From NCBI GenBank assembly GCA_026826555.1, contig JAKSZT010017954.1, forward strand, positions 3,688,408 through 3,752,407: a DNA stretch of 64,000 nt, in the 5' to 3' direction. This document shows, piece after piece, positions 33,538 through 43,260 of this stretch; position 1 is the stretch's first letter; every line of letters starts with the position of its first letter. A program made the translations under genes and the position numbers. This stretch comes from Tolypeutes matacus. Taxonomy: Eukaryota; Chordata; Mammalia; Cingulata; Chlamyphoridae. The notes under the pieces were generated by a model. The model did no database searches, was not told the origin of the DNA, and worked only from the letters and a program-made list of their open reading frames with translations.

Positions 33538-34931
33538 GACTCAGAGAGGTTGCTCTTCTGGCCAAACATCCTGGAAAGGGAGATGATTTCTGTCTTTATC
33601 AGCCTGGAAGAGCCATGGAGACCATGTCTGGGAGGATGAGTCCAGGCGGGGGATGAAAAGAGACAGATGGAGGCCTGGGGTGTGGGGGGGGCGGCCCCTC
33701 CTTGAGTCACAGACTCAGGGGCCCTCAAGCAAGCCTATCACCTACGCCCCACCACCGCAGAGCACCCTTGCGGGAAGGGACAACTTTTAACACCTGACTC
33801 CGGGTTCCAGGTCCACCTTGTCCACACCCGGGACACTGACATTGATTGATGGAGTCTGCATGCTGCCTCGGAAGCACATTGCCATATATTGAATCTTATT
33901 TTCCCTTTGGTTTCCAGGATGGAATAAGAGATGGGTTCCTCTGCAGGGAAATAGGAGTTGACTCCAGAAGGCATTCACACCTTATTTTTAAAGGATAAAC
34001 AGCAATTATCAGATAACATCCTACTCCTGGAAATACAAGGAAAGCTGTGTGATAAAGAATGCTGGGGGAGGGGGCAGGAGTCCTGAGGCCCACCCTGCCT
34101 TTCACTCCTGGTCCGCTGTGGGCCAGCCCCTACCCCTCCCTGTGCTGTAGTTTGCTCACCTGTAAGGTGAAGGCATTGGCTTGTCCTCAGCTTTGGTCCC
34201 TGTGGTCACAGGCCCCAGGCTCTCCTTGGTGTTGCCCCAAGGCTCAGAGAAGGATTGCCTTGAATGGGGGTGACTGGACTGTCCCTCCACCTGCCCCCTC
34301 CACAATCTCACCTTCACGGAACAAGAGAGAGGTGGCCCAAAATTGTGGCACAGGCTAAGATGCACACAGGAGGTCAGGGGCCTGGGTGTGGGCCCCAGTG
34401 CCAGGAAGCCAGGGACTGAGTCCATTGGGGCCATTCTCCCAGATGGTCACTTCCACTGGCCAGAGCCCTGTGACACATTTGCTGGGCGGGGAGGAAGGGA
34501 CCAGCTCCTGCCCTGGGCTGACAGGGAGCCTGGGAGGAACTTCTGCAGTGGACCCAGCATCCTGCATTCCCACCTGTGAAGTGGGGCTGAGCTTGTCCAC
34601 CTGTCTGAGGGGTTGTCAGGAAGGTTAAGTGAAAGAGGGCAGGGAAAGGGCTTTCTAATAAGGGAAGCCACTGTTGCTGCAAGGGAGCAAAGAGGAAGGC
34701 AGTGAGAGGAGCCTCAGTTTCCACATCTATGTAGTAGGGGAGGCCTGGGGAGGATGGGATGAGGCCACTGCAAATGTGCAGGAGGAGGGGGCAGAGGCGA
34801 TTGCAGTCTGGCAATTTGGGGTTCTTTGACAAGGAAGAACAGTTCCATAGGTGGTAAGTGGACACTGGCACGGGCTTATACTTGTCTTCTCAACTAAAAT
34901 CTTCTCTTGGCTGATGGATGTTGCTACCCCT
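33538..34931. other. Mostly unique sequence, no gene seen
   Basis: Several frames of 80-165 codons on both strands overlap each other without domains. MIR-like scraps (for example TTTGCTCACCTGTAAGGTG near 34150 and CAGTTTCCACATCTATG near 34715) indicate old repeats. Confidence 0.45.
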
Positions 34932-35276
34932 CTTTTTTTTTTTTTTTTTTAAGATTTATTTTATTTATTTCTCCCCACCCACTCATTGTTTGCACTTGCT
35001 TTGTCTGTTCATCTTCCTTGTTTCCTTAGGAGGCACTGGGAACTGAAACTGGGACCTCCGACGAGGGAAGAGGGTGCTTAGCCACTTGAGCTACCTCCGC
35101 TCCCTGCTTTGGTGTCTCACATTATGTTTTCCTTGTGTCTGTCTCTTGTTGTGTCAGCTCACTGTGCCTGCCTATCGTGCCAGCTTGCCGTCTTCTTTAG
35201 GAGGCACTGGGAACCAAGCCAAGGACCCCCTAAGTGGTAGGCGGGAGCCCAATTGCTTGAGCCACATCTGCTTCCC
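34932..35276 (-). mobile_element. Two-unit (dimeric) DAS-type SINE, minus strand
   Basis: A T run and AAGATTTATTTTATTT (reverse tail) are followed by AGGAGGCACTGGGAACTG... and, about 160 bp on, by a second AGGAGGCACTGGGAAC... unit. Both end in CTTGAGC.AC.TC.G.T.CCC, the reversed tRNA-like head. Flanks TGCTACCCCTCT and TGCTACTCTTCT are an imperfect target duplication. Confidence 0.85.
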
Positions 35277-35454
35277 TGCTACTCTTCTAAGGAGAAGAAA
35301 CCGAGCTTGACAAAAGGTGAATGGCAATGATCTCGTCCTTAGAATTCTCACCTCTTTTGGAAGAGTGATCCAAGTAAAGTTGAGTCAAAGTAATGAGAAC
35401 TATCTTTTATCGAAAACCAGGCACTACACTACACGTTTTGTCAATGTTATGTCC

Positions 35455-35585
35455 TCCAGTCCTCACAGCAACCTTATGAGCTCTCCTGTACAAATGAGGA
35501 AACTGAGGCCCAGACAGGTCAGTCGACTTATCCTTGGACACACAGCCAATGAAATGTAGAGCCAAGCATCCTACCCAGGTCACAT
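35455..35585 (+). repeat. MIR/L2-like fragment
   Basis: CCTCACAGCAACCTTATGAG, AATGAGGAAACTGAGGCCCA and GGACACACAGCCAATG: ancient mammal-wide repeat. Confidence 0.6.
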
Positions 35586-36185
35586 GTGGCTGCGTGGGGC
35601 CCGGACATGTCAGGCTGGGGCCTTGTGCTGTACCATGATGCCCCCTGGCCTTCCCAGGGTGAAGTTGGGTCAGGCTGGCTGTTCCGGAGGAGAAGAGCAG
35701 CCCAGAGGCAGGAGGGCAGCCTCCATCCCTGGCATTCCTCCTGGATCACTGCTGATTGAGATCCGACCAGCAGAGGGCAGAACTGAGCACACAGCTCAGG
35801 TGCTCTTGGCCCGGGGTCTGGAGACTTCCAGTGTTCTCCACCCGGCAGCTGGGACTTGGGATAGGAGAAACATTCTGCCCAGAAATCAGCAGCCCAGCCA
35901 GTCCACCCTTCCTGGACCAGCTTTCCCAAGCTGGCGCCCTGGGGCCATGCCCACACCTTTACCCTACCCTGCCCTCCACCCTCCCAGGCAGGTGGGGAGG
36001 TCAGCAGGCAGAAGGAAGGCTCTGGAGCCAGGTCCAGCAATGAGTCCTTAAGTGAGTGTCCCCCTTGCAGGTGAGTGTAAGGAATAGAGACCGGCATGCA
36101 ATATACCCAGCACCTTGCAGGTACTTAGCAAGCAGAGGCCACCACCACTGTGACCTGTCGGGGACCACACTGGGGCTGACTGAGA
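35586..36185. other. GC-rich unique sequence, no gene seen
   Basis: Long frames run on both strands (for example 35528-36097 minus, 35584-36051 plus) over the same bases, so neither is credible as coding on this evidence. Confidence 0.45.
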
Positions 36186-36300
36186 GGCTGCAGGAATGGG
36201 GAAATGGAGAATCAGAGAGGTGGACTGACTTGCCCAAGGTCACACAGCTGGTAAGAGGAAGAGCCAGGACTTGAACTGCATACTCGGGGCCATGCTGCCA
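36186..36300 (+). repeat. MIR/L2-like fragment
   Basis: GACTTGCCCAAGGTCACACA, GCTGGTAAGAGGAAGAGCCA and GGACTTGAACTGCATACTC. Confidence 0.65.
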
Positions 36301-36397
36301 AGCCCTGTGGAAGTGGGTATGAGGGGGTCCACAGGCAGATGGTCCACCTATGCCTCGAGATGTCCCCAGGCCTCATGGCAAAGAGGGTGGTGGGGAG

Positions 36398-36633
36398 GTG
36401 TTTAATTGTGTCCCCCAAAAGGATATGTTCAAACCCTAACTCCCAGTCCTGTGACTATGACCTTATTTGGAAATGGGCTCTTTGAAGATGTGACTAGTTA
36501 AAATGAGGTCCAATAGGATTAGGATGGGCCCTAATCCTCTACAACCGGTGTCCTTATAAGAGGAGGGGGGACCACACGTGAAGATGGAGACAAGAAAGAA
36601 GGCCAGGTAGAGAAGAGGCATCTACGAGCCTCA
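36398..36633 (+). mobile_element. MaLR-like LTR fragment, plus strand
   Basis: TTTAATTGTGTCCCCCAAAA, GGATATGTTCAAACCCTAAC, TGACCTTATTTGGAAATGGG and GGTGTCCTTATAAGAGGAGG form the front half of a common placental LTR type. It stops where the next, oppositely oriented LTR begins. Confidence 0.75.
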
Positions 36634-37040
36634 TGTTTTAATTTCCTGGCTGCTAAAATCAATACCACACGATGGGGGTGGCTTAACCAGGGGAATGTAT
36701 TGGCTCACGGTTTCAGAGGCTGGAAACCTGCTTCTGGCTGGCCGGCGACCTTCGGGGTTCCTTGGCTTTCTGTCCGGGGCAAGGCACACGGCAGCATCTT
36801 CTCTTTTCTTCCCCAGGTTCCCTTGATGTCTGGCTTCCGGCCGCTCCCGGGGGCTTCTCTCTCCAGCTGCCCTTCACTCTGCCTATAAAAGACTCACTCT
36901 TATAAGCCAGACCCAAACCCAATTTCTCTGGGTGGGCCACGCCTTATCTGAAGCAGTATCTTAGAGAGGCTACTTACAATGGGTCCACACTCTCCAGAAC
37001 GCGCGCCGAGAACAAGAGCATGTCCAAACTGGGGTACACA
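36634..37040 (-). mobile_element. MaLR/ERVL-like LTR, repeated family member 2
   Basis: TGTTTTAATTTCCTGGCTGC, CAATACCACACGATGG, GGCTTAACCAGGGGAATG, ACCTTCGGGGTTCCTTGGC, AAAGACTCACTCTTATAAG, GGGTCCACACTCTCCAGAAC, then CATGTCCAAACTGGGGTAC. Same family as 33171-33537, about equally diverged. Confidence 0.78.
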
Positions 37041-37659
37041 GTTTTATGTGCGTCACCAAGGAACACTAAAGAGATTGCTGGCAAATTCCAGAGGCTAGAA
37101 GGACCAGAGAGAGCCTGGCCCTGCCAGCACCTGGGGCCTACAGTCCAGCCTCCAGGACGGTCAGGTGCTTTGCTGCGGCAGCCCTGGCCAACTAAGACAG
37201 GCGGGGTACGCCAAGGGGTGTGGGCCACTGGGGGCATCTGTGGCCTTTTGCCCAATCCCCTCTGTGGGCCAGGCAGCACAGCAGGCGCTCTGGGGCTGAC
37301 TGGCTTGCAGGCCTGCCAGGGGGAGACGTAGGGGGGCCAGCTGTGTGCCCAGCAGGGGCCCAGGAGGCCAGGTGCCTGGGGCTTTGCTAGCACCCTGCCT
37401 TCGGGAGATGCTCCAGAGCCGCTGACTCTCTCCATTCAGGAGGGGCCACCTCCCAGGAAGACCTGCCTAGGTTGCATCCCTCCCCGCAGAGCCAAGGCAA
37501 GCAGAGCAGGCGGGCACTTCTCCCAGCGCTGCCTGGGGGATGACTGTGTCCCCCTTGCGCTAAGCTCAGATCTGTGACTTTTTGGGTTCAGGAGACCACT
37601 GGCTTGGCGGTGGGGTGAGGAGTAAAAGCCTGGGCCAGGGGAGCAGAAGGAGGCCTGGG
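37041..37659. other. GC-rich unique sequence before the CpG island
   Basis: Minus and plus frames overlap (36974-37435 and 37020-37331); no domain or repeat is recognised. Confidence 0.45.
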
Positions 37660-37988
37660 AGACGCGATGGGACCCGGCGCCCTCTCTGATGGGTCGCCAC
37701 CTGGGGCACGTCGCCGCCTTCCTTCACATGCACAGGGGCACGGGCTGAAAGAGGTGCCCGTCCCGGCCCACGGAAGGTTCCACGGTCTAGGCGGGAGTGC
37801 CCAGCGTGCCGCCGTCAGTCCCCCGGGGCCACACCCGCGGCCTAGGGGCCTTCCTCCGCGCCCATGACGCCACGGCCCTCGCCGCCGCCGGCCTCTCCTC
37901 CCGGGATCCTCCCTGCGCCCGCTGCGTGACCTTGACCCAGCCATCCCGGCCTCGGCGCCTCGGTCCCCCAGGCCGGGCCGAGGGTTTA

Positions 37989-38738
37989 TAATCCCTCCCC
38001 GGGCCGACGGGGGTGAGGCCGAGGGGCGGCGCCTGGCGGCCAGGGGGCGCCGAGGCCGTGGGAGCCCCTCCCGCAGGGCCCGCGGGCGCGGGGACCGCGG
38101 CGCGCTCCCCCCGCCGTGCCCAGGCCAGGGCGCGGGGCGGGCCGGGCCGGGCTAATCCCGTATGTAAATGGCAGCCAATGGAGGGTGGTGTTGCGCGGGG
38201 CTGGGATTAGGGCCGGGGCGAATGGCTGGCAATCTTACTGGGATTACAGAACAAAGAGCCTCCCCGCGCTCCCGCTCTCGGCTCCGCTCCCCGCGCCGCG
38301 CCCCGCCCTCCGCCGCAGCCCGCGCCGGGGGTGGGGGCCGCCGAGCGCCAGCCCCCCGGGCGGCCCCGAGATTACCCCACCCCGCCCGCCGCGGCCCCCT
38401 CCCCGCCCCCCGCGCCCGCCTCCCCGCGCGCCCCCCCGCGCGCCGCTCCTCGCCCGCGCTCGCCTCCCTCTGCCTCTCCTTCCCCCATTCTCCCGGATTA
38501 ATTAAGGAGGCAGCGGCAGGAGGCTGAGTCCTGGCCGCGGGCCGGGGCCGGGGCGCCGCTGGCAGGAGCGCTTGGGGATCCTCCAAGGTAGGAGAAACTT
38601 TTCGGGGGGCGGGCGCCCAGGCCCTTCTCCCCTTCTCCTCCCCACCTCCGTGGCCCCCGCCCCTCCCCCTCAAGGTGTTACAGAATCCGGGTCCGGCCTG
38701 GGGGGGGGGGTGCCCTGGGAGGCACGTGACCGGGATTA
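37989..38738. promoter_or_regulatory. Cluster of K50-homeodomain (TAATCC) sites
   Basis: TAATCC/GGATTA occurs at 37989 (TAATCCC), 38153 (TAATCCC), 38203 (GGGATTA), 38240 (GGGATTA), 38495 (GGATTA) and 38732 (GGGATTA). Three of these lie within 94 bp. This hexamer is the site of OTX, CRX, PITX and GSC proteins, which carry lysine at homeodomain position 50. Confidence 0.5.
38495..38587 (+). other. Possible untranslated first exon with splice donor
   Basis: From GGATTAATTAAGGAGGCAGC to CTCCAAG, followed by GTAGGAG, a fair donor match (AAG|GTAGGA). No ATG occurs in this stretch, so it would be 5' UTR. The downstream 25 kb would then be intron 1. The start of transcription cannot be set from sequence alone. 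Confidence 0.3.
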
Positions 38739-39060
38739 TAATTCGGGGAGGGGGAGGGGGAAGGGAGGGGGAAGGGAGGGCCGGCCGCCCCCACCTGCCG
38801 GGAGCGGGTGGGAGCCGGGAGCTGTCACCCCCGGCCCTTCCGGAGGTGGGGGGAGCCCCGGGCGGGCGACGGGCGCCCGCAGGCTGCTGCTGCAGTTGGC
38901 GAATGAGGTCAGTTGTGCTGCCCGCGGCGGCGGGCGCCAGTGTGGGAGCGGAGGGGGGCTGGGAAGGCCGCGGCCCCCGCCCCCCCAACTCACCTCCGCC
39001 TGCTTCGGGCGGGGCGGGCGCTTTACCCGTGTACCCCCTCTCGCAAGCTGTGTCCTCCAT

Positions 39061-41164
39061 GGCCAGGACTGTCCCAGCACAGTGGTGGCTGTTGGGGTCC
39101 CCAGGGAGGGGGCTGGCCTGAGTGGTGGCAGCCAACCCGGGGTGGGGGGGCGAGGAGAGAGACTCAGAGGCTGGCAGTGCTGGGGGCGGGGGCTTGGGGG
39201 GCACAAAGGGTTCAGAGAAGCAAGTTGGAGATGCCCAGTCTGTGGGTGGTCTGTGAGCTCCTGCAGATGGGCGGCGGGGAGGCAGGAGGAGGGGCCACAG
39301 GGTGCTTGGTACCCCCCCCCATCCTGGGTCCTCGAGTCCCTGGAGTGATGGGATGGCAGCCTCTCCAGGGCTCCATGGCCTGCAGCCATGGATGGGGCTG
39401 GTGCCTGGGCCTGGGTCAAGGGCAGAACTGGGGGATGGTACACCTGAGAGTTCTGCCCTCCTGGCAGTGCTGGAGGCGGCTTGAGCTGGGGGCACCTGAC
39501 CCCGAGACTTGGCTTCCCAGGACCAGACTTGGGGCAGGAGGCTTCCCTGTCCCCATCACAGCTGAGCTGAGGGAGTTCAGCTTGGAGGGATCTCCTTGCG
39601 GGCACCTGGGGGAAGCGCTGGGCCTGGAAGAGTGACCTGGGTGGTGTGGTCAGGTGTGAGGGCTACCTGGCATTGCCCCGGGTCTGGCGTGTGGGGTGGG
39701 GGGCTGGCCGGACACCTTCCTGGGGAGGGAGCTTCTCTTACTGCTCAGAGCAGAGAGGAAGGGTGGCCAGAAGCTGCCCTGGCCCCCTCTAGCTGTCGTC
39801 TCTCACCATGTGTCTGTTTGGTGGCCCCGGCGGGACTGCTTGTTCCTCCCTTCGCACTGGCCCGGGGCTTGGGGGCTTGGGAGGGGCCTCGGAACAGCCC
39901 ATTTATTTCAGCAGCGTCATTCCCACAGGGAAAGGGCACCTGGCATTATTTATTCCGGGCAGGAGGCAGCAGTGGTGATGGGGTCGCTGCTGGCTGGGAA
40001 GGGCTGGGTACAAGGCAGTGAGGTTGGGGGTGGAAAGGTGTCCCGTTGTGAACCAGCTTGTGCAGGACCCAGACGGGCATGGGGTAGACTCTAACCACCT
40101 CTGAACAGGGACTGGGGGGCCGAGGGATGGGACGTGTTGGAACTCCACAAACTGCTTTAAGGATTGGCAGGCCGAAGACGGCCCCCCATTCTGTATCCTG
40201 TTCTGAGGGTGACCTAGAAAGTCCCAGTTCTGCCTCGGAGGGTCCCATTGGGCCCTACCAGAGGAAACTGGAAAGCGTTGGAGCTCTGCGGCCACTCCTG
40301 GCCCACTCCTGCGAGACGTGGGAGAACCTTGAACCGAAGGTTGCAAAATTGGGTCTTGAAGACCGCGTTGCTTAACCTACTTAAGGGAACATTTCTTTAA
40401 ATGCTGGAAGCAGGGGCCATTTATTTGCAGTGTGCTAATTGTAAATACTTTTTATCTGTTCGTTTAGCCTTCCAGCCCAGCGGCAGTCGGTGCTTAGGAA
40501 TAGTCCACAAGGTGGACAGGATAGTGGGGGTCTTGGAGGCAGCTGTTGTTATAGGCTGCCTGTCCCAGCAGCCAGGGGATCAGAGTGGTGACAGCCCCGT
40601 TGTCAGAGACCCCAGGTCAGGATCTCGGGGTGATGTGGCGGGTGGCGTTTGTGTCCTAAGTGTGACCTTGCAACCACAGCCGGCGTCCCCCAGTCCATCC
40701 TCTTTTGGGATTGTGGCTTGGCTCTGCCCGCTCTTGCCGCTCGGCCCCTCCTCTGCCCTCCACTGCTTCTTTGGCCCTCTCGTTGAATCCTGCCATTTTC
40801 CTGAATGGCCTTGCTTCCTCTGCCTCTGGCCTCTGCACGCTGTGCCCCTCTCCTCGACGGCATGCCCACCTTTCCTCCGGGGGGCTGGGGCTTCCTTTAA
40901 CAGCCCTGGCCTGGCTGGGGGGTGGGCAGTGAGTTGGAGAATTTGCCTCCTTCCTCTCCTCCAGGATTTAGCTCTGCTGTCATGTCCTCGGGCTGGCCAA
41001 GGTGCCCCCTCTGTGTCCCCATGACATCCTGTCTTTCTTCTGTCTCAACTCTGGTCTCACTCAAGTGTTAGATGTGTGTCTCTCCATTGCACTCAGGGCA
41101 CGGCAGGGATTGAGACTGACTTTTGGTTCCCTCCTGTCCTGGGGCTGTACTCAGAAACTGGTGG
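39061..41164 (+). other. Probable intronic sequence with two AT-rich candidate elements
   Basis: GC-rich, with frames on both strands but no exon with convincing splice sites. Two AT-rich patches stand out: 39897-39955 (CCATTTATTTCAGCAGCG, GGCATTATTTATTCC) and 40383-40475 (ATTTCTTTAAATGCTGG, GTGCTAATTGTAAATAC). They contain homeodomain- and MEF2-like cores and are not recognised repeats. Confidence 0.4.
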
Positions 41165-41215
41165 AATGGCTTCCTAATTGAATGAAGGAGTGAATGAATG
41201 AATGACATCCTGCTT
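41165..41215 (-). repeat. L2 tail fragment
   Basis: TTGAATGAAGGAGTGAATGA followed by ATGAATGACAT: the TGAATGA tail typical of LINE2. Confidence 0.5.
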
Positions 41216-41760
41216 GCCAAGCACTCTCTCCTCTTGTTCCTAAATTCCCCTCTCTGGGGCAGGTGCCCCCAGTCGTAGCTGTCCCTGAGGCACCCCAGTT
41301 CCCCGGCCTGCCGAGGCCTTCTCTCTCCCCATTTCCCAGCCTGTGCCTTCTTCCAAATCTAAGCCTGGGGCTTTGCTCCCAAATGTCATCCGTCTGCTTA
41401 TCTCAGTCCTCTGGTTCTCAGGCACTTCTGGGCAGCCAGGGACACAGCCCAGCTCTTTGGTACAAGCCAGGAGTGGGTGCCCAGCTCCACGAGGCTTGGG
41501 GAGGCCCAGAGGGGCACCCGGGGAACAAGCCCTGCAAGGTTACTTCACCAGTGCCCACCGAGGAGCAGAGCAGAGTGGGACCCGGCGCCAAGGGCTGGTG
41601 ACCCACGGGGCATTCAGGGCATTTAACCAAGGACCTTCCAGGAGGCATGGGGCCTGTGGGACACAGACCCCTAGGGGACTGGGAAGGAATTCATAAGCCC
41701 AGGGGGGGTGCGAGGAGGGAAGGAGACACACCTAGCCAGAGCGCAGGGGTGCTGGCCTCT

Positions 41761-41788
41761 TGGAACCCCTTGGAACCCCTTGGAACCC
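41761..41788. repeat. Short tandem repeat, 10-bp unit
   Basis: Two exact copies of TGGAACCCCT and a third partial one. Confidence 0.9.
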
Positions 41789-42555
41789 GGCTCCCCAGGC
41801 TCCCCGGCCTCAGGAAGGGCGGGGAAGACCCCTGCTGCCTGCTCTGCTGTTTTGGAGGTGTTAGTGCAGGTGTCTGCAGGCTGCAGGAGTATGTGAGTTT
41901 GGGGAGTGAGGGCTCGGCCAGCCCCCTTCAGCACCTCCTCTCCCACCCTGGTTTGATAGCTGAGCCTGCATTCTCCAGGTCAGAGCTCACCTGTCCTGGG
42001 CCCTACGCGGACTGCGCAGTGGGCCCCTCCGTGCTGATTTGCGCTGCGGTTCACTGGTCTGAGCAGTGTGGGGCACGGAGTGGAATCAGGCTCGGGTGGC
42101 AGAAGCAGTCTTGGCTCTGCCACACCTTGCCCCGTGGCCCCCAGGGGAGGAAGCCACCTGGCTGGGTGCTCAGGGTCACTGTTAGGGATTTCTGACCAGG
42201 ACCATTTGCCATCCTAATGCTCCCCGGGGCGGGTACTTCCTCTCTAATTTCAGGTGCTGGCGGCTGCGTCGTGGGTTATGACTGGTGAGCGCAGGGGGCT
42301 CAGAGCTCTGGGGGACAGGGGCGGGATGCACGGGGCTGGGTCCTTATTCTGTTTGGAGTGAGTTTGTTTTCCTGAATGAGCTGGGTGTGGCTGTCTTTCA
42401 CCCATACATGGGCTTAGGGTGACAGGTGTGTGTGGGGGTGGCCAGGCAGCGAGCAGGTCTCTTGTTCCAGACACCCCTCCTTTTGATCCCGAGTGGTGCC
42501 TGCTGGCTCTGAGCAGTTTGCGTGCCCACCTGTCCCCCTCCTTCAGGAACACCTG
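41789..42555. other. Unique sequence, no gene seen
   Basis: A 182-codon frame (41647-42195) overlaps a tandem repeat and antisense frames; there is no domain. Confidence 0.4.
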
Positions 42556-42559
42556 CTTA

Positions 42560-42727
42560 GGGACGCCAGATTTAGAAAAGAAAAATAAGAACACTCCTGT
42601 TAAATCTGAAGTTCAGATCAACGATGAAAAATAACAATACTTGAGGCATACTTATTCTAAAAACATACTCTTTGTTGATCTGAAATTCAAACTTTGCCAG
42701 GAAGTACCTAATTTTATCTGGCAACCC
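42560..42727. mobile_element. Palindromic MITE
   Basis: The two halves are imperfect inverted copies: TTAAATCTGAAGTTCAGATC with AACGATG on the left, GTTGATCTGAAATTCAAACT and TTTATCTGGCAACCCT on the right. This is the folded structure of an old non-autonomous DNA transposon. Confidence 0.7.
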
Positions 42728-42889
42728 TACACCTGCTACCCCAGAGGCAGTGAGACTGTGGGGAGCTGAGAATGGGCTGGAGGAGGTACAGGGGTCTGGA
42801 GCTGGGATCAGGACTTAACTGGAGGCCACTGGCATGGTCCAGAGTGAGTTTGGATCGGGCTGGAGGAGGTACAGGGGCTCACCTCGCCC

Positions 42890-43260
42890 ACTGTTAATGT
42901 ATATCTACTCGAGGGATGGTGGCGGCCTGTGAAACCCACACCCCTGTCAAGACAGAACAATTCCATCACCCCGAAAAGTTCCCGCCCCCGGGCCCAGCCC
43001 CTAGCAACCACGAATCTGTTTTCTCTCTCTGTCGTTCTGCGTTTTCCAGAGTGTCGTATAAATGGAATCTCGCAGTAGGCAGCCTTTGGGTCTGGCTTCT
43101 TTGGCTGCATGGCACGCGTGTATCCACGTCGTTAGAGTCCTGGAGTTTGTGCCTTTTTATCGTCTCGTAGTATTCCGCGGCGTAGATGGACCGCGCATCC
43201 AGCCGCCCTTCTGTGGGTGGAAATCCAGCAGCCTCAGCTTGCCAAGCCCGTGTCCGGCAG
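42890..43260 (-). mobile_element. L1 3' end fragment, minus strand
   Basis: CCATCACCCCGAAAAGTTCC, CTAGCAACCACGAATCTG, TCGTATAAATGGAATCTCGC and AGTATTCCGCGGCGTAGATG follow the well-known antisense order of the L1 3' UTR and ORF2 end. Unusually CpG-rich for an L1 relic. Confidence 0.7.

Larger units (their letters stand above)
37660..39060. promoter_or_regulatory. CpG island, probable promoter
   Basis: CpG dinucleotides are dense over about 1.4 kb, unlike the CpG-poor GC-rich flanks. The core (37980-38590) has a CCAAT box in GCAGCCAATGGAGG near 38171-38184, an octamer-like ATGTAAAT at 38162-38169, GC boxes, E-box-like CACGTG (38723-38728) and several TAATCC/GGATTA sites. Unmethylated islands of this kind mark mammalian promoters, usually TATA-less. 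I do not recognise the gene. Direction is inferred as plus from a splice-donor-like site at 38587/38588. Long frames (up to 447 codons on minus) are Pro/Ala/Gly/Arg-rich composition artefacts on both strands. Confidence 0.75.

Noticed and set aside
32947..33639. 230-codon plus frame as an exon
   Set aside because: It covers a hAT fragment and an antisense LTR; similar translations appear in the other family members.
38152..39605. 447-, 289- and 258-codon frames in the CpG island
   Set aside because: Composition is Pro/Ala/Gly/Arg, with frames open on both strands over the same bases; stop codons are rare in such GC-rich DNA and no domain is visible.
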